This document shows, piece by piece, positions 1-7,161 of a DNA stretch of 64,000 nucleotides; position 1 is the first letter of the stretch, and every line of letters starts with the position of its first letter. The notes beneath the pieces are model-generated. The model did not search any database. It was not told where the DNA came from and worked only from the letters and a program-made list of their open reading frames with translations. A program made the position numbers and the translations under genes. The stretch lies in contig JBAYJC010000001.1 of NCBI GenBank assembly GCA_041665285.1, positions 1 through 64,000 on the forward strand. Direction: 5' to 3'. Source of the stretch: JBAYJC01 sp041665285. GTDB lineage: Bacteria > Patescibacteriota > Patescibacteriia > 2-12-FULL-60-25.

Positions 1-20
1 ATAATCGCCCAGCGATCAGA

Positions 21-97
21 GGACGTTTAGCTCAGCTGGTTAGAGCGTTCGATTCACATTCGAAAGGTCGCAGGTTCGATTCCTGCAACGTCCACCA
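21..97 (+). tRNA. tRNA-Val (anticodon CAC)
   Basis: A full cloverleaf can be folded. The acceptor stem GGACGTT pairs with AACGTCC, the D-arm is GCTC..GAGC, the anticodon stem TTCGA/TCGAA encloses loop TTCACAT (anticodon CAC, Val), and the T-arm is GCAGG-TTCGATT-CCTGC. The discriminator A and the CCA end are encoded. A hairpin terminator follows immediately. Confidence 0.93.
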
Positions 98-130
98 CAA
101 AAAACAACGGCATAAGCCGTTGTTTTTTGT
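97..130 (+). terminator. Terminator after tRNA-Val
   Basis: A 15-bp stem (97-111 with 116-130) has a four-base loop, an A-run on the left arm and a T-run on the right. It can therefore act as an intrinsic terminator in both directions. Confidence 0.85.
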
Positions 131-242
131 GGGTATTTTGAGGAGGGGAAAGGTGCTGTGGATAAAAAGGGATCATGGGTTGGTGAGGTGCTTGGAATTA
201 TGGTATCATTGGCCATAGCCAATCATTATTGGCGGTCGCCCT

Positions 243-752
243 ATGTTTCCAACATATCTCTCCAAAGCACTTTCCTATTTTTCGATACTCGGTTGTTTTC
301 TCGCGACGGGATTTGCCGTCCAGGCGGCTGATACGCAGGCAATCACGGCAACGGTCGGTGCATCAAGTGTGTCGGTTACGGTGACAACGGACGGCGCTGT
401 TGCCTACGGCAATATCCCATTGAGTGGCTCTACAACAACCATTGCTTTAAGCGAAACGCAAACAATACAAAATAACGGATCAGATGACGAAGCATTTAAT
501 ATTATTGGTACAGATAGTTTGAACTGGACCTTGGAAGCCGCAGTGGGCGCAGATCAATATACACATGAGTTTTCCACAACAACGGGCTCACTCTGGACGT
601 TTATGGCGCAAGATGCCTATACTTCCATGGATCATCGCGTTGCTTCATCGGGCACATCAGCGCTAGATATGCGTATCAGCGTACCGTCCACGAGCTCTAG
701 CTATGATCCTCAAACGGTTTCTGTCACCATACAAGCAGTAGTGGTTAATTGA
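243..752 (+). CDS. Secreted protein of unknown function
   Basis: The 169-residue product starts with a signal peptide (hydrophobic residues about 10-27, likely cleavage after VQA). The rest is rich in Thr, Ser, Ala and Val and is probably all-beta, like a bacterial surface or pilin-like subunit. I recognise no catalytic motif and no family with certainty. It is the first of three consecutive exported-protein genes; the next starts 12 bases downstream and has the layout of a DUF916-type cell-surface protein, so the pair may form a surface complex as WxL/DUF916 partners do in Firmicutes. That partnership is inference. No clear Shine-Dalgarno precedes the ATG. Confidence 0.75.
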   Translation: MFPTYLSKALSYFSILGCFLATGFAVQAADTQAITATVGASSVSVTVTTDGAVAYGNIPLSGSTTTIALSETQTIQNNGSDDEAFNIIGTDSLNWTLEAAVGADQYTHEFSTTTGSLWTFMAQDAYTSMDHRVASSGTSALDMRISVPSTSSSYDPQTVSVTIQAVVVN

Positions 753-764
753 TCGATTTGATCT

Positions 765-1361
765 GTGAAATATACTCAGGCTTTGGTTGCATGCTTCATT
801 GCCATGGCAATACCATTGGCAGTGTTTGCGCGTATTGGCGTTGGCGTGGGCAATGGGACGGTGCGTGTCACGGAAAAGCTTCATCCGGGCATTACCTATC
901 GATTGCCTATTTTTTCCGTGGTAAATACAGGGGATGAAAAGACCTATTACGAGGCAACGGTTGAGTTCATGCGCAACATTCCAGAATTACGTCCTGGAAG
1001 AGAATGGTTTGCGTTTTCTCCTGATGTCTTTGTGTTGGAGCCGGGGAAAGTCCAGAATGTCGAGGTGATCATCACGGTTCCCTTGCGTGCGCAACCCGGT
1101 GATTATTTTGCTTTTTTGCAAGCGCATCCGACCGTGAAGGTAAAACAACCAGGCCAAACCGCTGTGGGCATAGCCGCGGCTGGTAAACTCTACTTTACGG
1201 TTGAACCTGCCTCCATTTGGATGGCCATGTATTTCCGTATTTCCTCCTTTGCCGCCATGCACAGGCCGTGGAGCTATGTTATTCCGGGTATTATTGCCTT
1301 TATTGGTTTGATTTTCATTTTGAAACGCTTTATTCATATTGAAATTGGCGTGAAAAAATAG
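765..1361 (+). CDS. Membrane-anchored surface protein with Ig-like ectodomain
   Basis: This 198-residue protein has an N-terminal signal segment (1-22), a beta-rich ectodomain of about 130 residues with a 'LEPGKVQNVEVIITVP' strand pattern typical of bacterial Ig-like folds, and a C-terminal transmembrane helix (about 168-190) followed by a short basic tail. The layout matches DUF916-like proteins (outside domain, one C-terminal anchor). The start is GTG at 765, giving the best signal peptide and no overlap with the upstream gene, which ends 12 bases earlier. It is probably co-transcribed with that secreted protein. The exact family is not certain. Confidence 0.78.
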   Translation: MKYTQALVACFIAMAIPLAVFARIGVGVGNGTVRVTEKLHPGITYRLPIFSVVNTGDEKTYYEATVEFMRNIPELRPGREWFAFSPDVFVLEPGKVQNVEVIITVPLRAQPGDYFAFLQAHPTVKVKQPGQTAVGIAAAGKLYFTVEPASIWMAMYFRISSFAAMHRPWSYVIPGIIAFIGLIFILKRFIHIEIGVKK

Positions 1362-1373
1362 AAGGCGTACACT
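1345..1373 (+). promoter_or_regulatory. Promoter of the 1380 surface gene, leaderless type
   Basis: TTGGCG (1345-1350), a 17-base spacer, then TACACT (1368-1373). The ATG lies only 6 bases after the -10 box, so transcription would begin at or next to the start codon. Confidence 0.55.
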
Positions 1374-1379
1374 ACGTCT

Positions 1380-2867
1380 ATGCACTGTTCGTTATTTCGC
1401 GCCGTGTGTTGGTTAGGCGCGTGGGCCATGATGGCTGTCTTTTTGATGGGGACAATCCAGCCTGTTTTTGCGGCCGTGGACGTGGTATCAGCAACCGTTG
1501 GATTGCGTGTGTGTGGAAACAATCAAATAGACGACGATGAAGTGTGTGATGGGACAGCGCTTGCGAGTCAAACGTGCGTGACCCAGGGATTTTTACGTGG
1601 CACACTTGCCTGTCATGCGAGTTGTTCGTTGTATGTGACATCAGGATGTACAAATACGCCTCTTGTTGTGACGCCTACTCCCGTGGTCACGCCAAGCGGA
1701 GGTGGCGGGGGTGGAGGAGGTGGCGGCTATTTTTTGCCAGCGCCGTCATTATTGCCAACTCCTATTATTCCGCAAACATCCGTAAGCACGTCGACGACCA
1801 CTGTCACACCCACGAGCACTCCTGCGACATTGATTAGCACCGCAGACCAGGAACGTGTGAATGTATTACTTACACTAGGAATCCCTGTTCATGGCTTGTT
1901 CAAACTTCCAAATGACGGCCATTTAGACACGCATGAAGACGAGGCTGTCTATTACATGGGTACGGATGGTAAACGCCACGCGTTTCCAAATCCAAAGGTT
2001 TATTTTTCATGGTACCGTGATTTTGATAGCGTTCGTGTCGCTGAATTGAAGCTCCTCTCGCAGATTCCTCTTGGAAGCAACGTGGTCTATCGTGCTGGTT
2101 CGCGTCTCGTAAAGTTTGAAACGAATCCAAAAGTATTTGCTGTGGAACAGGAGGGGGTGTTGCGTTGGGTGCCCACAGAGGCTATGGCACATACGCTATA
2201 TGGCCCGCTTTGGTCGCGTTTAGTGGACGATGTTTCAGATGCGTTTATCATGGACTATCGGTTTGGGGCTGACCTTCAGGAGGTCTCTGATTTTCCGGTA
2301 GATCTCTTGTTGGAGATGTCTGCTGACACGGATCAGGATGGACTTTCAAATGCACTGGAGGCCTCTATGGGAACAAACGCGCAATCCCAGGATACGGATG
2401 GCGATGGATTAAAAGATGGTGAAGAAGTATTGGTTTATCGCACAGATCCTCTGAAAAAGGATACGGATGGCGATAGCTATCCAGATGGCGTGGAGGTGGT
2501 GAATGGGTATGATCCACTTGGCGCAGGCAAACCCTTGAGCACTACGCGCGATTCTGATGGGGATGGATTGATGGATGCGGATGAAACAAAGCGGGGGACA
2601 AATCCATTTTCGCAAGATTCAGATGGAGATACGCTTTTAGATGGAGTAGAAGTGAACAAATACCATACAAATCCTTTGAAACGCGATACGGACGGGGATG
2701 GATATGATGATGCCACGGAAGTCAAAAGCGGTAATGATCCTTTGCGAGCTCCTGTAGTAAAGCGTGCACAGCAACGGGCAACGACAGCCGCTCGCAAGAC
2801 CGCTGTGTACCTTAAAGACCGCGCCACGCGCGTGTTATCAAACGTCACGTCCTACGCAAGTCGTTAG
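1380..2867 (+). CDS. Large surface protein: Cys-rich repeat, CPR surface module, calcium-type repeats
   Basis: The 495-residue exported protein has these parts in order: signal peptide (1-31); a Cys-rich repeat of the DUF4215/myxococcal type (about 45-90, starting CGNNQIDDDEVCDG); a Pro/Thr and Gly-rich linker with ten Gly in a row (about 93-150); a 140-residue module (about 168-306, motifs VYYMGTDGKRHAFPN and LRWVPTEA); and five or more thrombospondin-3-like calcium repeats with DTDGDGL-type loops (about 315-455). The C-terminal tail is Arg-rich and basic. The central module recurs in the genes at 6180 and 61483. Adhesion or cell-surface scaffolding is likely by domain type; no enzymatic motif is seen. 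Confidence 0.88.
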   Translation: MHCSLFRAVCWLGAWAMMAVFLMGTIQPVFAAVDVVSATVGLRVCGNNQIDDDEVCDGTALASQTCVTQGFLRGTLACHASCSLYVTSGCTNTPLVVTPTPVVTPSGGGGGGGGGGYFLPAPSLLPTPIIPQTSVSTSTTTVTPTSTPATLISTADQERVNVLLTLGIPVHGLFKLPNDGHLDTHEDEAVYYMGTDGKRHAFPNPKVYFSWYRDFDSVRVAELKLLSQIPLGSNVVYRAGSRLVKFETNPKVFAVEQEGVLRWVPTEAMAHTLYGPLWSRLVDDVSDAFIMDYRFGADLQEVSDFPVDLLLEMSADTDQDGLSNALEASMGTNAQSQDTDGDGLKDGEEVLVYRTDPLKKDTDGDSYPDGVEVVNGYDPLGAGKPLSTTRDSDGDGLMDADETKRGTNPFSQDSDGDTLLDGVEVNKYHTNPLKRDTDGDGYDDATEVKSGNDPLRAPVVKRAQQRATTAARKTAVYLKDRATRVLSNVTSYASR

Positions 2868-2869
2868 GA

Positions 2870-3850
2870 CTATCTCCGCTCTCTGACGCGTAAAGCGGCT
2901 TGGGCGATGTGTTCAGCGGTCATGCCGAATTTCGCCAGGAGTTCTTGTGGCTGACCAGATTCTCCAAAACAATCGTGCATGCCAATAGCCTCGACGGGCA
3001 CAGGGAAAGAACGTGCGAGCGTTTCTGCAACAACACCAAAGAGCCCTCCGGTGGTCTGGTGATCTTCCACGGTGACGCAACACCTTGTTTTTTTGACGCT
3101 CTTTACGAGGGTATCTGTATCAAAGGGCTTGATGCTCGAACAATTGATGACTTCGGCTTGTATTTTTTTCTTTGCGAGCAACCGTGCAGAAAGAAGAGCC
3201 TCGTAGACTAAAGGGCCGCTTGCCGCGATTGTCACGTGTTCTCCGGGAAGGAGAACGTTGTTTTTGCCAATGGCGAATGTCCCGGTTTTTTGGAAGATCA
3301 CAGGCCCTTTTTCGCGTGTGAGTCGTAAATACGCAGGGCCTTTGTGTTTGGCAAGCGCAAGTGTTGCCTTGCGCGCCTCTTCGAAATCACAGGGCGCCAG
3401 GACTGTCATGTTGGGTAAGACACGCATGAGGGCAATATCTTCAAGCGCTTGATGCGTAGCGCCGTCTGGACCTGTGGTAATGCCTGCATGCGAGCCAATG
3501 AATTTTGCATTTGCGTTCGCGTAACACACAGACACGCGGAGCTGATCCCAGCATCGTCCTGGCAAAAACACAGCAAAGGAGCTCGCAAAGGGGATTTTAC
3601 CGGCCAGCGCGAGACCCGCGGAGATGCCGATGAGGTTTTGCTCGGCAACACCTACATCAATAAAACGATCTGGAAATGCTTTTGCGCATGCTTCCACCTT
3701 TGTAGATTCTCCCAAATCAGCCGTGAGTACGACGACACGTGGATTTTTTGCGCACAGCTCAAGCATGCCAGCACCGTAGCCTTCGCGGGTGCTGGCAAGC
3801 TGTTGCTTTTTGGTAAACAAGTCTGGATGTAATAAGGAGGTCAGTGCCAT
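2870..3850 (-). CDS. Transketolase, C-terminal subunit
   Basis: This 326-residue protein matches the pyrimidine-binding and C-terminal domains of transketolase. It has the conserved GVAEQNLIGISAGLA segment whose Glu activates the thiamine diphosphate cofactor, and the SHAGITTGPDGATHQ loop. With the separate N-terminal subunit (4835-5689) it should form an alpha2beta2 enzyme exchanging two-carbon units in the non-oxidative pentose phosphate pathway. Split transketolases are well known in archaea, Firmicutes and CPR bacteria. Here the halves are not adjacent: a DUF4349 gene lies between them, ending one base before this ATG, so all three are very likely one operon. It converges on the surface gene ending at 2867. 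Confidence 0.94.
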   Translation of the reverse strand: MALTSLLHPDLFTKKQQLASTREGYGAGMLELCAKNPRVVVLTADLGESTKVEACAKAFPDRFIDVGVAEQNLIGISAGLALAGKIPFASSFAVFLPGRCWDQLRVSVCYANANAKFIGSHAGITTGPDGATHQALEDIALMRVLPNMTVLAPCDFEEARKATLALAKHKGPAYLRLTREKGPVIFQKTGTFAIGKNNVLLPGEHVTIAASGPLVYEALLSARLLAKKKIQAEVINCSSIKPFDTDTLVKSVKKTRCCVTVEDHQTTGGLFGVVAETLARSFPVPVEAIGMHDCFGESGQPQELLAKFGMTAEHIAQAALRVRERR

Positions 3851-3851
3851 A

Positions 3852-4817
3852 TTACCGATGATTCATCCAGCGAAGCCAGGCGCGTCGTACGAGCCAGATC
3901 ACAAGGGCAATGACGGCAAGTACTGGTATCAATAGGCCGATGATAATGACGATCGCCACTATGCCAACGTCCACGAGCGCCTGTGCGGCAACAATAAGGA
4001 ATTGCACGGCTTGACGCAGTGTTTCGCCGGGTTTCCAAGTTCTGGTGGGTGCAACGATTTTTGTTTCTTCTGTCACCGTGACGTTAAGTGTCGCGTAATC
4101 CGTACGTGCAGAAAGATAGCGAAGTTGGCCCTCAAGCTGTTCAATGGTGCGTCGTGTTTCATTGAGGTAGGGCGTGACGCGTATAATGTCTTCGACAGTT
4201 TTTGCCTTTTTCAGAATCTCCAGATATTGCGCCTCTTCAGCCTTAGCCGCTGTCAGACGCGCATCCATATCAACATACTGATCTGTCACATCCTCTGCTG
4301 TGGCTGATTCTTCCAAAACGAGGATGGAAAGGCGTTTTGCCGCGGAGACGGTCTCATCAAACTTGGCGACAGGTATTCGGAGCGTGATCGTGGCCTCACG
4401 ACCGCCATTGACCTCGTAGACGCGCGTATCTGCCGCATAGCCTCCTGCATTGGTTGCAAGGGTCTTGAGCTCCTCCAGGGCACGATCAGCTTCTTTAACG
4501 CGTAATCGCAAAGACCCATTTTTGACGATTTTCGGCCCTACGCGAAGACGATCGTCCGCGCTTGCGCCGGCTGTGGGCGGTACAGGCATCATGTCGCGTG
4601 CAAACGACTCTTTGCCGACGGCGATTCCCATGTCGCTTGGCATAGGCGCAATGCCCGGTGCCATGGATACGGTCGCGCTTTCATTGAATGCGGGCGCTGA
4701 TTGCCAATCCATCTTGGCTGTACTTTTGACAACAAGGGAGATAATGAGTGCGATCAAGGCAACAGAGAAGATTACAAAGAGAATGACTGTTGGCCGCCAA
4801 ATGGAGCGTTGTGGCAT
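3852..4817 (-). CDS. DUF4349 membrane protein within the transketolase operon
   Basis: The 321-residue product has an N-terminal transmembrane helix (about 10-30), an extracytoplasmic region ending in a coiled coil (about 190-255), and a strong C-terminal double hydrophobic segment (about 270-310). The central part fits DUF4349 (VKNGSLRLRVKEADRALEEL, AGGYAADTRV). The function of the family is unknown; a stress or envelope role is only a guess. The start MPQRSIWRP at 4817 was chosen because earlier in-frame ATGs would run into the transketolase N-subunit gene, which stops at 4835. An unrelated envelope gene between two subunits of one enzyme is an odd operon order. Confidence 0.85.
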   Translation of the reverse strand: MPQRSIWRPTVILFVIFSVALIALIISLVVKSTAKMDWQSAPAFNESATVSMAPGIAPMPSDMGIAVGKESFARDMMPVPPTAGASADDRLRVGPKIVKNGSLRLRVKEADRALEELKTLATNAGGYAADTRVYEVNGGREATITLRIPVAKFDETVSAAKRLSILVLEESATAEDVTDQYVDMDARLTAAKAEEAQYLEILKKAKTVEDIIRVTPYLNETRRTIEQLEGQLRYLSARTDYATLNVTVTEETKIVAPTRTWKPGETLRQAVQFLIVAAQALVDVGIVAIVIIIGLLIPVLAVIALVIWLVRRAWLRWMNHR

Positions 4818-4834
4818 AAAAGAAGGATAAAGGA

Positions 4835-5689
4835 TCAAGAAATAATGGATGAACGAAGTTGGTCTAACGCACGTTTTGCTTCTTCTGTCGTGGGAACACG
4901 GCCGTGCCACTCAGGTTTTTGCTCCATAAAGTCCACGCCTTTGCCAGGAACCGTGTGCGCAATAATCACCGTGGGCTTTTCGTAAATGGTTTTTGCTTCA
5001 TTGAGGGCATCAATGATCTGGCCAATGTTGTGACCATCCACCTCGAGGACGTGCCAGTTGAACGCGCGCCATTTGTCTGCCAGCGGTTCCAGAGGCATGC
5101 GCTCTTCTGTAAAACCGCTCAGTTGAATGTTGTTGCGATCAACGATGGCTGTCAGGTTATGCAAACGCTTGTTTCCGGCAAACATGACGGCTTCCCAGGT
5201 TTGGCCCTCATCCATTTCCCCATCGCTCAAGAGGCAGAAGGTGTGCCATGTTGCCTGGTCCATGCGTGCGGCAAGAGCCATGCCCACGGCTTGAGAGAGC
5301 CCTTGTCCCAAGGGACCGCCGCACGTTTCAATGCCAAGCGACGCCTCGTGATTATTGGAGTGGCCTTGAAAAGGAGAGCTGAGCTTTCGTAAGCTAAAGA
5401 CAAAAGAAGCTCGTGAACAAAATCCGCGATGTGCAAGCGTAGCGTAGAGCACCGGACAAATGTGCGCGTTGGAAAGGACGAGACGATCGCGATCAGGCCA
5501 GCTTGGATTTTTTGGATCAATGTGCAAAACGCTGAAATAGAGAGCCGTAAAGACATCAGCCATGCCCAGCGATCCTGCGCTGTGGCCTGATCCGGCGTTT
5601 GCAAGCGCCTGGATCACGTCTTGCCGTATTTCGTTCGCTTTTTTTTCAAGCTCTTGATAACGCAAACAAAGTTCATGATCCAACGACAT
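4835..5689 (-). CDS. Transketolase, N-terminal subunit
   Basis: The 284-residue product is the thiamine-diphosphate-binding half of transketolase. It has the early AGSGHSAGSLGMADV segment, the phosphate-binding GPLGQGLSQAVGMA loop, and the diphosphate/metal motif LLSDGEMDEGQ with VDRNN about 30 residues later. Length is normal for the split form. It is the first gene of a three-gene operon on this strand and is followed after 17 bases by the DUF4349 gene and then by the C-terminal half. CPR bacteria commonly use this enzyme for ribose-sugar interconversion because upper glycolysis is incomplete; that role is inferred here. Confidence 0.94.
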   Translation of the reverse strand: MSLDHELCLRYQELEKKANEIRQDVIQALANAGSGHSAGSLGMADVFTALYFSVLHIDPKNPSWPDRDRLVLSNAHICPVLYATLAHRGFCSRASFVFSLRKLSSPFQGHSNNHEASLGIETCGGPLGQGLSQAVGMALAARMDQATWHTFCLLSDGEMDEGQTWEAVMFAGNKRLHNLTAIVDRNNIQLSGFTEERMPLEPLADKWRAFNWHVLEVDGHNIGQIIDALNEAKTIYEKPTVIIAHTVPGKGVDFMEQKPEWHGRVPTTEEAKRALDQLRSSIIS

Positions 5690-5736
5690 ACACGGACAGT
5701 ATACGGCGAGGAAAAAGGAAAGTCACGAAGATGGAG

Positions 5737-5763
5737 GAAAAAAAGAAAGGCGCGAGGGCCTTT
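5737..5763 (-). terminator. Terminator of the small membrane protein gene
   Basis: Read on the minus strand, AAAGGC and GCCTTT form a hairpin directly after the stop codon at 5765, followed by a run of seven T. Confidence 0.75.
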
Positions 5764-5764
5764 G

Positions 5765-6025
5765 TCAGGAGTGAGGAGTGGGCGAGGGGGTGGCCTCAGG
5801 CGAGGGCGCGGTGGTTGGAGCCACGTGCGCGTAGCTACCGTACTCCACGAACCAGGCGATCTGGTTCACGACAGCGCAGAGGATGATGGGGATGAGGCAC
5901 CACTTCTCCCAGACGTGGAAGGCAAGTGCGACACTTCCCACGAAGGCCGCGGCAGAGATGTACTGCGTGTTGCGCGCGCCTCGGTTGGAGGTGCGCACTG
6001 CGAGATCTTCCAGCATGGTCAACAT
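5765..6025 (-). CDS. Small membrane protein, unknown function
   Basis: The 86-residue protein has a basic, Arg/Asn-containing N-terminus, two hydrophobic segments (about 24-42 and 46-62) and a Pro/Thr/Ser-rich C-terminal tail. The start at 6025 was chosen because GGAGG stands six bases before this ATG. The gene stands alone, with a possible promoter upstream (6083-6110) and its own terminator, and is richer in GC than its neighbours. It belongs to the set of Shine-Dalgarno-led genes described in the findings. No family is recognised. Confidence 0.62.
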   Translation of the reverse strand: MLTMLEDLAVRTSNRGARNTQYISAAAFVGSVALAFHVWEKWCLIPIILCAVVNQIAWFVEYGSYAHVAPTTAPSPEATPSPTPHS

Positions 6026-6082
6026 GGCGAACCTCCAAAGGTGGGCGGTGGATCGTCGCAAGGACGAAGGGCGTAAGGACGA

Positions 6083-6110
6083 TATTTACATGGCATAGAA
6101 CGAGCGTCAA
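6083..6110 (-). promoter_or_regulatory. Possible promoter of the small membrane protein gene
   Basis: On the minus strand TTGACG is followed by a 16-base spacer and TAAATA, leaving a leader of about 50 bases before the Shine-Dalgarno. Confidence 0.4.
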
Positions 6111-6128
6111 ATAGAGATCATGACAGTC

Positions 6129-6160
6129 GAAAAACTCCTCCCATGAGAGGAGGAGTTTTT
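6129..6160. terminator. Bidirectional-looking terminator
   Basis: The stem AAAACTCCTC/GAGGAGTTTT has a short loop with A and T runs on its two sides. It directly follows the cupredoxin gene on the minus strand. Confidence 0.8.
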
Positions 6161-6179
6161 CTTGTGCTGGGTCTGTGCG

Positions 6180-6980
6180 TTAGTTGACCACGTTGATCGT
6201 GCCTTGCATCACGGAATGAATACCGCAATGATAATCGAATGATCCTGCGGTCGTGAACACACGAGCAAACGTTTTACCTGGTTCAATGGTCGCTGAACTC
6301 CAGCCATTCCCAACAACCGTATGCGCCGTGATGTCGCTATTTGTCCATGTCACCTCTGCGCCTTTCTTGACGGTCAGCGTTGTTGGAACAAAGCCTGCGC
6401 TCACACTACCAATCGTGACTGTGACTTTGGTTTCATCGAATTGTCTGTCTTGTGCGATCGTTTGCGTGCTTGTCATGACGTTCGCAGGGTTGTAGTCCGA
6501 AGCTGTCTGAATTGGTGTGCCAACGCGATAGTTGACGAAGAACGCGTCTGGGATATCGTCGATCTGGTTCTTCCAATTGATTGAGTAGAGCGTATTGGCC
6601 AAGGATTCGCTTCCTACGTGACGGAGAATGCCGTTTTGATCAACAACGTATACGCGAGGATCTGTGGTGATTTTGACCATCTTACGTCCTGGGCGATAGG
6701 TCACATTGCCACCAAGTGGAATCGTGGAAAGATGGCTGTCCGGAATGGTCTTTACTTTGGAAAAATCCGTAAACCAGGTGAAATAGGTTTTTTCATTGGG
6801 AAAAACAAACCGTTTTCCATTTGGAGCAAAATAATACACGGTCGTATTTGTGACGCCCTTGATCAGATCGCCCGCAGAAAGGGCGCTGGTGCTGGGTGTG
6901 GCCGCAAAACCTGCGGAAGGGAAAACCGTGGCGGCAAGCACAGCGGCGCTTGCGGCAAAAGACATGAAGCTTTGCTTCAT
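6180..6980 (-). CDS. Exported cupredoxin fused to the CPR surface module
   Basis: The 266-residue protein (start MKQSFMSF at 6980, chosen for a proper signal peptide, residues 1-27) has two parts. Residues about 38-165 are the surface module also found at 1380 and 61483. Residues about 185-266 form a plastocyanin/amicyanin-like domain with a full type 1 copper ligand set: His220 (in AHTVV), Cys252, His255 and Met258 in the order Cys-x2-His-x2-Met, ahead of the last beta-strand. It should bind copper and shuttle electrons outside the cell. The electron partner is not evident in the window. An alternative upstream start (7061) would only lengthen the N-terminus. Confidence 0.88.
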   Translation of the reverse strand: MKQSFMSFAASAAVLAATVFPSAGFAATPSTSALSAGDLIKGVTNTTVYYFAPNGKRFVFPNEKTYFTWFTDFSKVKTIPDSHLSTIPLGGNVTYRPGRKMVKITTDPRVYVVDQNGILRHVGSESLANTLYSINWKNQIDDIPDAFFVNYRVGTPIQTASDYNPANVMTSTQTIAQDRQFDETKVTVTIGSVSAGFVPTTLTVKKGAEVTWTNSDITAHTVVGNGWSSATIEPGKTFARVFTTAGSFDYHCGIHSVMQGTINVVN

Positions 6981-7161
6981 AGCAACGAAAATAATGGAAT
7001 AAAGATACGAAGGAAAAAACAAACCCATGATTATGATCGACGATGGCGCGTGCTTTGTCAATCAAAAGAAGTCATGGATGCACGAGATAGTACCGAAAAA
7101 CAAGGAGAGTGTTACAGGAGGTAGCATTGCGTATTTCTTGGATTATGGCACAATCCACGAA

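Noticed and set aside
40..222. Minus-strand open frame over the first tRNA
   Set aside because: It covers the tRNA-Val gene and its terminator; the frame is a by-product of the tRNA sequence.
2870..5689. Transketolase broken by a frameshift
   Set aside because: The halves have proper starts and stops, normal split-subunit lengths and a full gene between them, so this is a natural two-subunit enzyme.
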